From: an uncultured Lachnospiraceae bacterium
Lineage (GTDB): Bacteria > Bacillota > Clostridia > Lachnospirales > Lachnospiraceae
Direction of reading: 5' to 3'
NCBI GenBank assembly: GCA_947629565.1
Contig: CANREG010000007.1
Span: 1 to 61,468, forward strand
Length of the DNA stretch: 61,468 nt
Shown here: piece after piece, positions 37,202-46,337 of the stretch
Position numbering within the stretch: the stretch's first letter is position 1
Layout of the letters: each line of letters starts with the position of its first letter
Translations under genes and position numbers: made by a program
Notes under the pieces: model-generated
The model's input: only the letters and a program-made list of their open reading frames with translations
The model's database searches: none
Told to the model about the DNA's origin: nothing

Positions 37202-38032
37202 ATGATAGCCACAGATATGCATGTTCATTCTCATTTTTCATCGGATTCTTCCGAACTTCCGGAAAACATTATCCTGACTGCCATTCAAAAGGGCTATTCT
37301 TCCATCTATTTTACGGATCACCACGACATAGATTTTCCGGTTCATCCCGCCTCACCCGACATGGATTTCCAACTGGATTTTGAGACTTATGTCCCTGCAA
37401 TCCTTAATTTAAAGGATAAGTACTGCGGCCGGATTGACGTCCGGCTGGGCGTAGAACAGGGTATCTGCCCGGAAACTGCGCCAAAGCTTGCTGCCCTTAA
37501 CGAACAGTATCCCTTTGATTTTGTCATCGCCTCCTCCCACCTTACCTCCCTGCATAACGGCGACCTCTATTATCCGGAATATTATGCCGGAAAAACAAAT
37601 GTGGAGGCCTACCGGGAATACTTTGCTTCAGAGGCAGAAAATGTGCTGAAAACGGACAGTTTTGATGTGTATGGACACTTGGATTATGCGGTCCGGTACT
37701 GTCCTGATCCGCAATTTGTATATCATTTTGAGGATTACCGGGACATTTTTGAGGTATTGCTGAGACGGCTGATTGAACGGGGAAAAGGCATTGAAATCAA
37801 CACCTCCGGCATAACCAAAATCGGCTTTCCCCACCCCCATATTGAGGCGTTAAAGATGTATCGGGCGTTAGGCGGTGAGATCATCACTGTGGGAAGCGAC
37901 GCCCACCAATGCGGAAATATCGGCGCAGGATTTGAGCAGGCGGAGGAACTGCTGGTCTCTCTGGGCTTCCGGTATTATACGGTATTCAGAGAGAGGAAAG
38001 CGGAGTTTGTGAAACTATCCAAAATAATCTGA
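37202..38032 (+). CDS. PHP-family histidinol-phosphatase-like protein (HisJ type)
   Basis: A 276-residue PHP-domain metallophosphoesterase. Metal ligands appear as DMHVHSHFSSDS (HxH motif at about 6-8), TDHHDID, the Glu in GVEQGI, SSHLTS, the GHLDYAVRY His, and GSDAHQ near the C-terminus. The HisJ/HisK subfamily removes phosphate from histidinol phosphate, which would fit a split his pathway with hisH-hisF 23 kb away. Other PHP substrates remain possible. It is the only + strand gene in the second half of the window. Confidence 0.88.
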   Translation: MIATDMHVHSHFSSDSSELPENIILTAIQKGYSSIYFTDHHDIDFPVHPASPDMDFQLDFETYVPAILNLKDKYCGRIDVRLGVEQGICPETAPKLAALNEQYPFDFVIASSHLTSLHNGDLYYPEYYAGKTNVEAYREYFASEAENVLKTDSFDVYGHLDYAVRYCPDPQFVYHFEDYRDIFEVLLRRLIERGKGIEINTSGITKIGFPHPHIEALKMYRALGGEIITVGSDAHQCGNIGAGFEQAEELLVSLGFRYYTVFRERKAEFVKLSKII

Positions 38033-38063
38033 GAGACAATGCATACTTTGCTGCCGTAACATT

Positions 38064-38097
38064 AAAGAGGCTGCACACATTTATGCGCAGCCCCTTT
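38064..38097. terminator. Bidirectional terminator between the PHP gene and the secretion island
   Basis: AAAGAGGCTGC (38064-38074) pairs with GCAGCCCCTTT (38087-38097) with one mismatch. T-rich sequence follows on + (TTTCTT) and shorter T on the minus strand. It serves the convergent genes on both sides. Confidence 0.75.
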
Positions 38098-38111
38098 CTT
38101 AAGAGATGATT

Positions 38112-40385
38112 TTATTTACCCAATTCTGCCTTTTTTATCAAATTTTTGTAAGCAGATTTTTTGGCTTTGGGAACTATAATCCTTACTTTTTTACTGATAT
38201 TTTTAAATGCATTGCTTTCAATTTTAGTTAGCTTTAATGTCTTTATTGTAATTTTCTTTAATTTCTTACAATTTCGAAATGCATTTTTACCAATTTTCTT
38301 AATGTTTTTAGAGATTGTAACGGATTTTAGTTTTTTATTACCTTTAAATGCATTACTTGAAATGCCTGTAACAACATAGGTAATCTCATCTATTATCACT
38401 TGCTCCGGAATTGTTACATTTTTGACATTTTTCCTGGTTGAATTTACATATTCAACCTCAGGATAGTTTCTGTCGTCACTAGTTACGCGGACATTGCAAT
38501 GATTTTTACGATCATATAATACCGTCCCTACATCTTCAGGTAATAATTCATCATCCAAATATACCCAATCATCTGTATCTTCCGATTCATCCTCTGCTGC
38601 ATCCGGCTTGGACTCCTCTGTAACCACCTCCGTTGTCACTTCTGTCGTTTCCTCTTCCTCAGACTCCTCTGTAAGCGCCTCCGTTGTCACTTCTGTCGTT
38701 TCCTCTTCCTCAGGCTCCTCTGTAACCACTTCCGTTGTCACTTCTGTCGTTTCCTCTTCCTTAGGCTCCTCTGTAACCACTTCCGTTGTCACTTCTGTTG
38801 TCACTTCTGTCGTTGTTTCTACCTTTGATTCTGTAGTTGTTGGTTTCTGAGTGGTTGGTTCGGTTGTAGGTATGTTCTCCACTACAAGTTTTACGGAACC
38901 GGAAATAGACTTATCAAATGTACTGGTACACTGAATAGTTACCGTTCCTGCCTTTTTAGCTGTAACAACACCACTTTGATCTACTGACGCCACTGCTGAA
39001 TTGCTGGTGGACCATGTTACCATGTTGCTGATTGCATTCGCCGGCAACAAATTATATTTTAATGTCTGCTTAGAACCAACATACATTTTCTTTTGATAAT
39101 TGCTGTTAATGCTAATACCGGTTAATTTGTTATAAGCTACCTTATAAATGTCAAATCTTTGCGCCACCGTATCATTAGAAGTATAGGCGTGTATATTGGT
39201 TCCATTGCCGGTATCCGCATTATACACATCTAAGGACAAGCCCTGCGCATGCTTTGGAACAAACCGATAAGCGTTGCCGGAAGCGTAAATATACCATTTT
39301 TGATTATCTCCGCCATTTGCATCAAATGTAAATACATTCGTTCCGCTTGCGGTATATGCGCCACATACATCTAATACGGTTCCATCATACAAAGATTGTA
39401 TGATATAAGTTCCATCACTTTGTTTTTTAAATAACCAGTAATAATCTGCAGTCGGTTTTTCATCCCATAACACCACATTATCGCCGGTATTTTTTATGGT
39501 TTTCCAGATATCCTTACGAAGAATCAATCCTGTAAACTCATTTCCTAAATCCAATGGTTTTGGAGTAACCTTATCCCGCCACACTGCAAACATTTTGGCA
39601 GTTGTCTGCGTCCCCACAATTCCATCTACACTAAGACCGTTTTGCTGTTGAAAATTCCTGACGGCATTAATCGTTTGGTTGCCATATATACCGTCTACTG
39701 AAATTCCGGCCCCCATGACATCATTGGCAAATTTTTGTACCCATTTTACAGAATCTCCTCTGCTTCCGCTTCTTAAAATTCCCGTTGGAATTGGATATGG
39801 AGAACCGGGATTAGAGGTATCTGAAACAACCGTGCCTCCATCACTTATATGTAATACCTTTGCACCGATATTGCAACTTCTAGTGCAGGGCGCCTGTGAT
39901 GAATAAGTTACATTAAATCGATATCTTTCATTATTCTTAGCGCTGTTATGGGCATAAAATGTTGCATATCCGCTGCTGTCATAACCTCCGCATATTAGTA
40001 TGTGCGGCCTGTATGTATGGGTATAGCACCATTGAATTACCACATCTCCAGCTGATAAAATATTACCATCTAAACTTTTTGTCGCATACCCGTTGGCATC
40101 CAATTTTAAATCCTGTCCCTGTACGCCGGTATAATTTGACACTGCATTATAGCAGTTTGTTGTAATTAGCTCAGTTTTTATTGGCAGTCCACCGGCCTGA
40201 ACACATTTTGATACAAATTCGGCGCATAATCCCTGCCCGTCATTCCAATGACTGGCAGCGTACTGCAATGCTGCGCTTGCATTATAACCTGCACTGCCTG
40301 CCTTAGCTATACCAGCAGGCACAGGCAGCAGACTCATAATAAGAGCCGTTGTTAATAAGTATATTAAAATTCTTTTGCTCTTCAT
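38112..40385 (-). CDS. Secreted multidomain amidase: amidase, PG-binding, ricin-type lectin, Ig-like and LRR modules
   Basis: A 757-residue wall-active protein with a signal peptide (1-29). The amidase_6/NlpC-like domain is about 33-182 (Cys54 in GLCAEFVSKC; His in YRPHILICGGYD). A PG_binding_1 repeat is about 207-268, a ricin-B beta-trefoil about 285-417, a BIG2 Ig-like domain about 421-503, and a Thr/Glu-rich linker about 506-605. A BspA-type LRR_5 tail occupies about 640-757. AGGAGG precedes the ATG. The amidase DNA is nearly identical to part of the next gene upstream. It could open the wall for the adjacent type VII system; that is inference. Confidence 0.88.
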   Translation of the reverse strand: MKSKRILIYLLTTALIMSLLPVPAGIAKAGSAGYNASAALQYAASHWNDGQGLCAEFVSKCVQAGGLPIKTELITTNCYNAVSNYTGVQGQDLKLDANGYATKSLDGNILSAGDVVIQWCYTHTYRPHILICGGYDSSGYATFYAHNSAKNNERYRFNVTYSSQAPCTRSCNIGAKVLHISDGGTVVSDTSNPGSPYPIPTGILRSGSRGDSVKWVQKFANDVMGAGISVDGIYGNQTINAVRNFQQQNGLSVDGIVGTQTTAKMFAVWRDKVTPKPLDLGNEFTGLILRKDIWKTIKNTGDNVVLWDEKPTADYYWLFKKQSDGTYIIQSLYDGTVLDVCGAYTASGTNVFTFDANGGDNQKWYIYASGNAYRFVPKHAQGLSLDVYNADTGNGTNIHAYTSNDTVAQRFDIYKVAYNKLTGISINSNYQKKMYVGSKQTLKYNLLPANAISNMVTWSTSNSAVASVDQSGVVTAKKAGTVTIQCTSTFDKSISGSVKLVVENIPTTEPTTQKPTTTESKVETTTEVTTEVTTEVVTEEPKEEETTEVTTEVVTEEPEEEETTEVTTEALTEESEEEETTEVTTEVVTEESKPDAAEDESEDTDDWVYLDDELLPEDVGTVLYDRKNHCNVRVTSDDRNYPEVEYVNSTRKNVKNVTIPEQVIIDEITYVVTGISSNAFKGNKKLKSVTISKNIKKIGKNAFRNCKKLKKITIKTLKLTKIESNAFKNISKKVRIIVPKAKKSAYKNLIKKAELGK
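39848..40291. repeat. Duplicated amidase segment, copy 1
   Basis: About 444 bases almost identical to 40454-40897 (constant offset 606), with only a handful of single-base differences such as CTGCATT versus CTGCGTT. This copy encodes the N-terminal amidase domain of its gene. Confidence 0.93.
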
Positions 40386-40442
40386 ATTGCATCCTCCTTT
40401 TCTTAAACAGGTTCTCTACATAACGCCTCAGCGCATTGTTTT

Positions 40443-42431
40443 TCAGTTACTAATATGCAACACCTTTGCACCGATATTGCAATTTCTAGTGCAGGGGGCC
40501 TGTGATGAATAAGTTACATTAAATCGATATCTTTCATTATTCTTAGCGCTGTTATGGGCATAAAATGTTGCATATCCATTGCTGTCATAACCTCCGCATA
40601 TTAGTATGTGCGGCCTGTATGTATGGGTATAGCACCATTGAATTACCACATCTCCGGCTGATAAAATATTACCATCTAAGCTTTTTGTCGCATACCCGTT
40701 GGCATCCAATTTTAAATCCTGTCCCTGTACGCCGGTATAATTTGACACTGCGTTATAGCAGTTTGTTGTAATTAGCTCAGTTTTTATTGGCAGTCCACCG
40801 GCCTGAACACATTTTGATACAAATTCGGCGCATAATCCCTGCCCGTCATTCCAATGACTGGCAGCGTACTGCAATGCTGCGCTTGCATTATAACCTGTCT
40901 GATTTAATTTTTTATATGCCGCTCCTTCCCGGTCAACAGGAGCATCCTTTACTACCAATTGAATCTGTATTGCTTCTGCCCGTCGTGCGCCTCCTGTCGT
41001 ACCGGCAGTTTCTCCATTCTTTGCCCAGCCCAGCCAGCCAATATCCTCAACATGGACTCTATAGTAAATATCAAACCGGTTTGCAACATCCCCTGCCAGC
41101 TTAATTTCAATTGCTTCCATTCTCTTTGCCTGACCTGTCGTACCGGCAAGCTGACCGCTGGTCTTCCAACCCTGCCAGCCCACTTCTCCGACGTGGGCGC
41201 GGTACTGTATTCCATTTTTCCCATCTGTATTCAGCAGGTTAATTTTTATCCCCTCTAATTGTCTTTCCTGACCGGTTGTTCCTGCTATTTTTCTGTTGTC
41301 TACCTCGCTCATCCAGCCAATGTCTGCGCAATGTACCTGATATGTAATGTCCGGAGTTGCAACGATTGGGCTTCCCCCTACTGCAAATGACTGATTTTTC
41401 TTAACCAGCTTCATTTCAATGGCCTCCATTTGCAATGCAATTCCCTGGGAACCAGCCATTTCGCCGTTCTTTGCCCAGCCCAGCCAGCCATATTCAGCCA
41501 CATGAACCCGGTAATAGATGTCATATTTTGCAGCATAGGCTCCGGTAAGCTGAATTTGAATTCCCTCCATCCGCTTTTCCTGATGAGTTGTTCCAGCCTC
41601 CTGTCCCGATGTTCTCCATGCCTGCCAGCCATCGCCCTGAACATGCGCACGGTACTTAATCATGCTGTTTCCCTTATCATCCTTCAACACAATCTTAAGT
41701 CCTTCTAAACGCTTTGTCTGACCGGTTGTTCCTGCTGTAGCGCCATCCTTTACAGCAGCCATCCAGCCGATATCTTCAACATGAGCCTGATAAACGATAG
41801 AGGGAATCGGAGCCTCCACAGGTTTCTCCGGAAGCGGTTCATCTGTTGTTGTTTTCTCTGTGGCAGTATCTTCCGTTGTCATTTCTTCTGTTGTCACTTC
41901 CGCCTCCGTTGTTATTTCTTCTGTTGTCACTTTATCCGCTGCCTCTTCTGTTGTTTCCGTTAAATTCTCTTTGGTTTCAACAGGCTCCGTCTCCGTATTT
42001 TCATCCGTGGTTGTCTGTTCAAACGCCTCTTCCGCTGCCGTATCCGTTTCGGTCGTTGTATCTTCTTCCACTATGATTTCGCTCTCCGGCACTTGTTCGG
42101 TTGTTGTCTCAGGAATGTTTTCCTTTTTCTTTTCCTCCTTAACTTTGACAATACAAATATACTTTTTCTTTCCAAGCTTTGCTGTAATCTTTGCTTTTCC
42201 TGCTTTTTTTGCCTTTACTTTTCCCTTCTGTGTAACTTGAGCAACCTTCTTATTATTGCTGCTCCATTTCACCGTTTTTCCCTTGGGAATATTGGTTAAT
42301 TTCAACTGTTTGGTTTCACCTACCGTCATAGTTATTGATTTCTTGCTGCCTGCCTTAACCATATCAGCGGGCAACAGGCTCATAACAAGCGCCATTGTCA
42401 ATAGGTACGTTAAAATTCTTTTAATCTTCAT
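40443..42431 (-). CDS. Secreted ChW-repeat protein with C-terminal amidase domain
   Basis: I start it at 42431 (MKIKRILTYLL) after AAAGGAGG, giving 662 residues. Signal peptide; BIG2-like Ig domain about 30-97; Thr/Glu-rich linker about 108-215. Six ChW repeats follow in two sets of three, each with a Gly-Trp core (DIGWMA, GDGWQAW, EYGWLGW and so on). A C-terminal amidase domain is nearly identical to the N-terminal one of the neighbouring gene. ChW repeats are clostridial surface modules. It lies next to the kinase/phosphatase genes and is preceded by a candidate LytTR site. Confidence 0.88.
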   Translation of the reverse strand: MKIKRILTYLLTMALVMSLLPADMVKAGSKKSITMTVGETKQLKLTNIPKGKTVKWSSNNKKVAQVTQKGKVKAKKAGKAKITAKLGKKKYICIVKVKEEKKKENIPETTTEQVPESEIIVEEDTTTETDTAAEEAFEQTTTDENTETEPVETKENLTETTEEAADKVTTEEITTEAEVTTEEMTTEDTATEKTTTDEPLPEKPVEAPIPSIVYQAHVEDIGWMAAVKDGATAGTTGQTKRLEGLKIVLKDDKGNSMIKYRAHVQGDGWQAWRTSGQEAGTTHQEKRMEGIQIQLTGAYAAKYDIYYRVHVAEYGWLGWAKNGEMAGSQGIALQMEAIEMKLVKKNQSFAVGGSPIVATPDITYQVHCADIGWMSEVDNRKIAGTTGQERQLEGIKINLLNTDGKNGIQYRAHVGEVGWQGWKTSGQLAGTTGQAKRMEAIEIKLAGDVANRFDIYYRVHVEDIGWLGWAKNGETAGTTGGARRAEAIQIQLVVKDAPVDREGAAYKKLNQTGYNASAALQYAASHWNDGQGLCAEFVSKCVQAGGLPIKTELITTNCYNAVSNYTGVQGQDLKLDANGYATKSLDGNILSAGDVVIQWCYTHTYRPHILICGGYDSNGYATFYAHNSAKNNERYRFNVTYSSQAPCTRNCNIGAKVLHISN
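40454..40897. repeat. Duplicated amidase segment, copy 2
   Basis: Partner of 39848-40291. Here the segment encodes the C-terminal end of the ChW protein, so the duplication joined the same enzyme domain to a different scaffold. Confidence 0.93.
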
Positions 42432-42465
42432 ATTGCATCCTCCTTTACTATGCTTATACAAGCAA

Positions 42466-42511
42466 AAATCCATGTATGATGTCTCCTGATATATACATCA
42501 TACATGGATTT
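42466..42511 (-). terminator. Strong hairpin downstream of the PP2C gene
   Basis: A perfect 17-base stem (42466-42482 with 42495-42511) with a 12-base loop is followed on the minus strand by TTTTTGC. It should end the kinase-phosphatase transcript. It also lies between a candidate LytTR site (42530-42556) and the ChW gene, overlapping any -10 element there (TATGAT on the minus strand at 42498-42503). Confidence 0.85.
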
Positions 42512-42529
42512 AAAAAGAGAAATGAAAAA

Positions 42530-42556
42530 TGTAACAATTATCAAACATTTTGTAAT
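42530..42556 (-). promoter_or_regulatory. Candidate LytTR-family direct-repeat site upstream of the ChW-amidase gene
   Basis: TGTAAC begins at 42530 and TGTAAT at 42551, a 21-base period. This is the same spacing and core as the pairs at 48706 and 59525. It is about 100 bases upstream of the ChW-amidase start. Confidence 0.5.
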
Positions 42557-42598
42557 TTTTATATATTACAACATAATTACTATCCTTATTGAATTGCA

Positions 42599-43369
42599 TC
42601 ACACTATATGTAATAAAACAACAGTAACATTGTCCCTGCCACCATTTTCCAAAGCCGTATCAACTAAAACAGCAGCCTTTTTTTGCACATCCGTTTTTTC
42701 TTGCAAAATATATTGTATTTCTTCATCTTCTACCATATCCGTCAATCCATCACTACATAACAAAATAAAATCATTATTTAAAAGTTGAATATTTTCCTGT
42801 ATATAGGGTTCTATTATCATCTCGTCTTCAAAAATTCCCAAATGCTGTGTCAGTCTATGTTTTCTTTTACTTGTTTTTAATTCCTCTCTCGTCATCATCC
42901 CCATATCAAATAAGCTCTGCGCCTCATTATGATTAACTGACAACTGTTCTAAAACGCTATCACGAAACAAGTAAATGGGGCTATCACCAACATTACATAT
43001 ACTCATTTGATTTTTATGGATTTTTGCTACGGCAAGAGTACTCCCCATTCTTCCAATATTCAGTTCTTTCATTATTTCACAAACTTTTTTATTTGCCTCC
43101 ATAATATATTGATCACTTATCTGTCGAAACTTTGCCCTCTGATATTTTTTTAAAATCTCTGCGGCATTTAAGGAAGCTATTTCACCATTTTTCTCCCCAC
43201 CCATTCCATCAAACACTGCGCACAAAAAATCTTTTTGATCATATATTGTTTCGTGCTGTATATGATTAATTTCTACTTTATCACGATAAAAACCATTCAT
43301 ATAAAAATTATCTTCATTATTCTGCCGACAGAGCCCTATATCAGAAACAATGCTTGCCTCTATTTTCAC
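42599..43369 (-). CDS. PP2C-type Ser/Thr protein phosphatase
   Basis: The likely antagonist of the adjacent kinase. I choose the GTG at 43369, preceded by AAAGGAGGG, giving 256 residues and removing an apparent overlap with the kinase gene. Metal and phosphate motifs are intact: RQNNED (about 15-20), FDGMGG (about 53-58), SDGLTDM and GGRDNVTVV at the C-terminus. It is soluble, with no membrane segment. Kinase-phosphatase pairing is standard for PknB systems; its place beside WXG100 genes points to control of secretion. Confidence 0.93.
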   Translation of the reverse strand: MKIEASIVSDIGLCRQNNEDNFYMNGFYRDKVEINHIQHETIYDQKDFLCAVFDGMGGEKNGEIASLNAAEILKKYQRAKFRQISDQYIMEANKKVCEIMKELNIGRMGSTLAVAKIHKNQMSICNVGDSPIYLFRDSVLEQLSVNHNEAQSLFDMGMMTREELKTSKRKHRLTQHLGIFEDEMIIEPYIQENIQLLNNDFILLCSDGLTDMVEDEEIQYILQEKTDVQKKAAVLVDTALENGGRDNVTVVLLHIV

Positions 43370-43400
43370 CGAAATCCCTCCTTTTGAAAAACTATAAAAA

Positions 43401-45881
43401 TCAATCGATAAATTCCCAATTCCAGCCGGAATCATCCTGGGTTTTTGTTTTATTCCCACCCCCTGAAGATGTCTTGGGTTGAGAATTATTAACAGGTTTA
43501 GGACCTTGACTAACTGTTATTTTTATTTTACTCCCTTTTTCAACCTGAGTTCCTTCACTAATCTCTTGAGCAATAACGATACCTTCTGAAACTGTATCAT
43601 TATATTCTTTTGTAACAGTAATATTTTTCTTTTTAAAGCCAGCCTCCACCAGTGCTTGGACTGCTTCAGTTTCCGATAAATTTAAAACTGCCGGAACAAA
43701 AAATTTTTCAACGCCCTTGCTGACCTCTATACTAATTTGCTGACCTTCCTCAAGCAGTTCCCCGGCAGCAACACTTTGGCTCACAATCCTGCCAGCCTCC
43801 ACCTCAGAATTAAACACTTCCGTTGTTGTAATATTTACACCATATTTTGACAAAATATTATCAGCCTCATCTACCGTTTTTCCAATCACATCCTGCATTA
43901 CCCTTGGTCCCATGCTTACAGTAAGTATAACCCCATTATTTTCAGGTTCACCATTAAACACAACCTTTTTGTCTTGTTCCAGATAGTTCATCCATTTTCC
44001 ATAATCTATCTTACAAGATATGAGCTGTCCCGCATCCCGGTCAGATGTAAATTCATATTCAATAGTATATGGAATATTCAAAGAGTTCAAATATTCTTCC
44101 GCACTTTCCTGAGACAATAGTACACTCGTACTAAAACTTACTGCTACCTCTTTGTTTTTTAACAAAAAAGCTCCTGCTTTTTTACCCTGTGATACTACAT
44201 AACCTGCAACAGGAAATTTATCTGAAGCTTCTTCTGTTATAATACCAAATTTTAAATGTGCCGCTTCCATCTTTTTATATGCCTCATCAATTGGAAGTCC
44301 GTAAATATCAGGCATCCTCGTCAAATTTATTCCTGCAATCCCCATAGCAATCAGCAAAATCAATATTACTGCCACAACTTTATATGTTCTGCCGGTTGAT
44401 ACATTATTCGTTGTTTTTTGTGGTTGTTCCTTTTTCTTATCATCAGACCACATATTCTTTTGTACAAATGGCTCTAAATCATTAAATGCTTCCTTTTCCT
44501 CTTTTTTTCTTGCCTCTTCTTCAACCTTTCTTCTCGCTTCCTCAGCTTTTCTTCTCGCTTCTTCCTCGGCTTTTCTTCTCGCTTCTTCTTCGGCTTTTCT
44601 TCTTGCTTCTTCCTCGGCCTTTTTTCTTGCCTCTTCCTCGGCTTTTCTTCTCGCCTCTTCCTCGGCCTTTTTTCTTGCTTCTTCCTCGGCCTTTCTTCTC
44701 GCTTCTTCCTCGGCCTTTCTTCTCGCTTCTTCCTCGGCCTTTCTTCTTGCCTCTTCCTCAGCTTTTCTTCTTGCCTCTTCCTCGGCTTTTCTTCTCGCTT
44801 CTTCCTCAGCCTTTCGCTTTTCTTCCTCGGCTCTTTCACGTCGTATTGCCTCTTCTTTTACAGAAACCTTTCCTACATGGTTATGTACACTCAAAGTACC
44901 TGTCGGTTCAATATCTATATTTTCAAAAAATGTTTTCCCGCTTAGCGTTTTTTCTACGCTTTCTTCCTCATCATTTAAAATTTTTTCTAAATCCTTACGC
45001 ATTTCTTTCGGTGTATGATATCTGTCCGCCGGAGAAAAACTACAAGCTTTCTGAATAATAGCAGATAAAGTTTCTCCTGCATTACATGGTTGGGGAATGG
45101 GGATGCCGGATAATCTTTTCTGCAACGCCATTTCTTTATCCTGATAATAAATCGGAGCCGGCGCATCCGGTAAAAACGGAGTGCGATTATTATTCGTCAG
45201 ACGAAATAACACCAGTCCCAAGGAATAAATATCCACTGTAGCATCATATTTTTCTCCTCTGTACACCTCCGGCGCCATATATAATTGCGTTCCTTTTTTA
45301 GATACAGCCATTTCACTGCGCTCTAACGCCTTAGAAATTCCAAAATCCCCTAATTTATAATTTTGGGTATTTGAAATAAAGATATTTTCCGGCTTAATAT
45401 CTCTGTGAATAACATTAAATTTCTGGCATGTTTCCAATGCCCTGCACAAATCAATTCCTAATTGCACAACATCCTTTTCAGATAATTTCTTTTCCCGAAT
45501 CGAATTGATCAGCGGCGTCAAAAGCTCCATGCGAATATATATTGTCCAGCTCATCCCATCATCTTCCTGAACCACATGATGATACTCATAGGAAACGATG
45601 TGGCTATCCCCCTTCATCCGTTCCATCAAATCACACTCAACAATAATATCGTCAACCAGACTCCGATAATATGCTGTAATGTTTTCCTCTGACATATCAC
45701 CATCTAAGACATCCATATAATCATATTGGCTTTTGGGAATTGAAATCACCTTTGCTGCTGCCTTATATATATGTCCAAATTCTTCACGTTCAATTTCATA
45801 AACAACACCAAAACTGCCCTCTCCAATTACCTTTTTAATTTTCCAATTGTTAAATATTATGTCATTGAGCTGTAACCGCAT
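43401..45881 (-). CDS. PASTA-domain Ser/Thr protein kinase with a long charged helical linker
   Basis: An 826-residue membrane kinase. The kinase domain is about 10-300: GEGSFGVVYE (20-29), Lys44, HRDIKPEN (Asp161), DFG (179-181) and APE (203-205). Residues about 345-472 are some thirteen copies of the eight-residue KAEEEARR-type unit, a probable rigid single alpha helix. A membrane helix is about 508-526. Three PASTA domains lie outside (about 530-800), and the C-terminus is a Gly/Lys-rich tail. PASTA domains bind peptidoglycan fragments and beta-lactams. Likely substrates are the FHA-partner proteins of this locus. Confidence 0.95.
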   Translation of the reverse strand: MRLQLNDIIFNNWKIKKVIGEGSFGVVYEIEREEFGHIYKAAAKVISIPKSQYDYMDVLDGDMSEENITAYYRSLVDDIIVECDLMERMKGDSHIVSYEYHHVVQEDDGMSWTIYIRMELLTPLINSIREKKLSEKDVVQLGIDLCRALETCQKFNVIHRDIKPENIFISNTQNYKLGDFGISKALERSEMAVSKKGTQLYMAPEVYRGEKYDATVDIYSLGLVLFRLTNNNRTPFLPDAPAPIYYQDKEMALQKRLSGIPIPQPCNAGETLSAIIQKACSFSPADRYHTPKEMRKDLEKILNDEEESVEKTLSGKTFFENIDIEPTGTLSVHNHVGKVSVKEEAIRRERAEEEKRKAEEEARRKAEEEARRKAEEEARRKAEEEARRKAEEEARRKAEEEARKKAEEEARRKAEEEARKKAEEEARRKAEEEARRKAEEEARRKAEEARRKVEEEARKKEEKEAFNDLEPFVQKNMWSDDKKKEQPQKTTNNVSTGRTYKVVAVILILLIAMGIAGINLTRMPDIYGLPIDEAYKKMEAAHLKFGIITEEASDKFPVAGYVVSQGKKAGAFLLKNKEVAVSFSTSVLLSQESAEEYLNSLNIPYTIEYEFTSDRDAGQLISCKIDYGKWMNYLEQDKKVVFNGEPENNGVILTVSMGPRVMQDVIGKTVDEADNILSKYGVNITTTEVFNSEVEAGRIVSQSVAAGELLEEGQQISIEVSKGVEKFFVPAVLNLSETEAVQALVEAGFKKKNITVTKEYNDTVSEGIVIAQEISEGTQVEKGSKIKITVSQGPKPVNNSQPKTSSGGGNKTKTQDDSGWNWEFID
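44510..44830. repeat. 24-bp tandem repeats in the kinase linker
   Basis: Units such as GCTTCTTCCTCGGCCTTTCTTCTC repeat about thirteen times with scattered synonymous changes. Each unit encodes one eight-residue turn of the charged helix, so copy-number change would alter linker length in steps of eight residues. Confidence 0.9.
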
Positions 45882-45982
45882 GATCTTTTACCTCTTCCAT
45901 CTATATAAAATTAGTACTTAATTTTTTTCTCTTTGATATATCCAAACATTCCTGATTTACATTATCTTATAACACAGACTTA

Positions 45983-46007
45983 GGGCAATGTCCCAAAGAC
46001 ATTGCCC
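45983..46007. promoter_or_regulatory. Hairpin between the WXG100 genes and the kinase gene
   Basis: A perfect 10-base stem (GGGCAATGTC with GACATTGCCC) with a 5-base loop starts 9 bases after the WXG100 stop. There is no T-tract, so it may be an attenuator or a 3'-end stabiliser that lets some transcription continue into the kinase gene. The rest of 45882-45982 shows no gene. Confidence 0.6.
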
Positions 46008-46015
46008 TTACCATC

Positions 46016-46324
46016 TTACTGAAATAAATTTTCATTTGCACTTGCGTTAATGCTGTTTTCTGTCGTTTGATAAGATGCTACGGTATCATCTAAAAACTTT
46101 GCATATGCCTCAATTACCTTTTGATATTCATCAAAATGCGTCTGCATACCGTTAATTTTATTTTGTAATGTTGTAGAACTGTCACTTTGCCATGTATTGG
46201 CCAGATTATTAATTTCTGTCTTAATATTAGTCAAATCTGTTGTTAATGTCGTGTTTAATGTACGAATTGTGTTTGCTGTTGCGCTTACCTCCCCTAAGGA
46301 GATATTAATTCCTTCTGTTGCCAT
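46016..46324 (-). CDS. WXG100-family protein (EsxA-like), copy 3
   Basis: A 102-residue helical-hairpin protein of the type VII secretion substrate family. The turn carries Trp45 (NTWQSDS, a WXS rather than WXG form). The C-terminal helix has YQTTE, fitting the YxxxD/E export signal. AAGGAGG precedes the ATG. It is 13 bases after another WXG100 gene, so the two may form a heterodimer. Confidence 0.92.
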   Translation of the reverse strand: MATEGINISLGEVSATANTIRTLNTTLTTDLTNIKTEINNLANTWQSDSSTTLQNKINGMQTHFDEYQKVIEAYAKFLDDTVASYQTTENSINASANENLFQ

Positions 46325-46337
46325 AGCAATTTCCTCC

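Noticed and set aside
43370..43459. PP2C gene starting at 43459 and overlapping the kinase gene
   Set aside because: The GTG at 43369 has a strong ribosome site and begins at the conserved family N-terminus; the longer start does not.
44510..44830. CRISPR-like regular repeats
   Set aside because: Units are contiguous, 24 bp, coding, without spacers; no cas genes are in the window.
44486..45058. Long + strand frame over the kinase linker repeats
   Set aside because: A product of the 24-bp repeat read in the opposite direction (Leu/Phe/Pro-rich); the minus strand kinase is certain.
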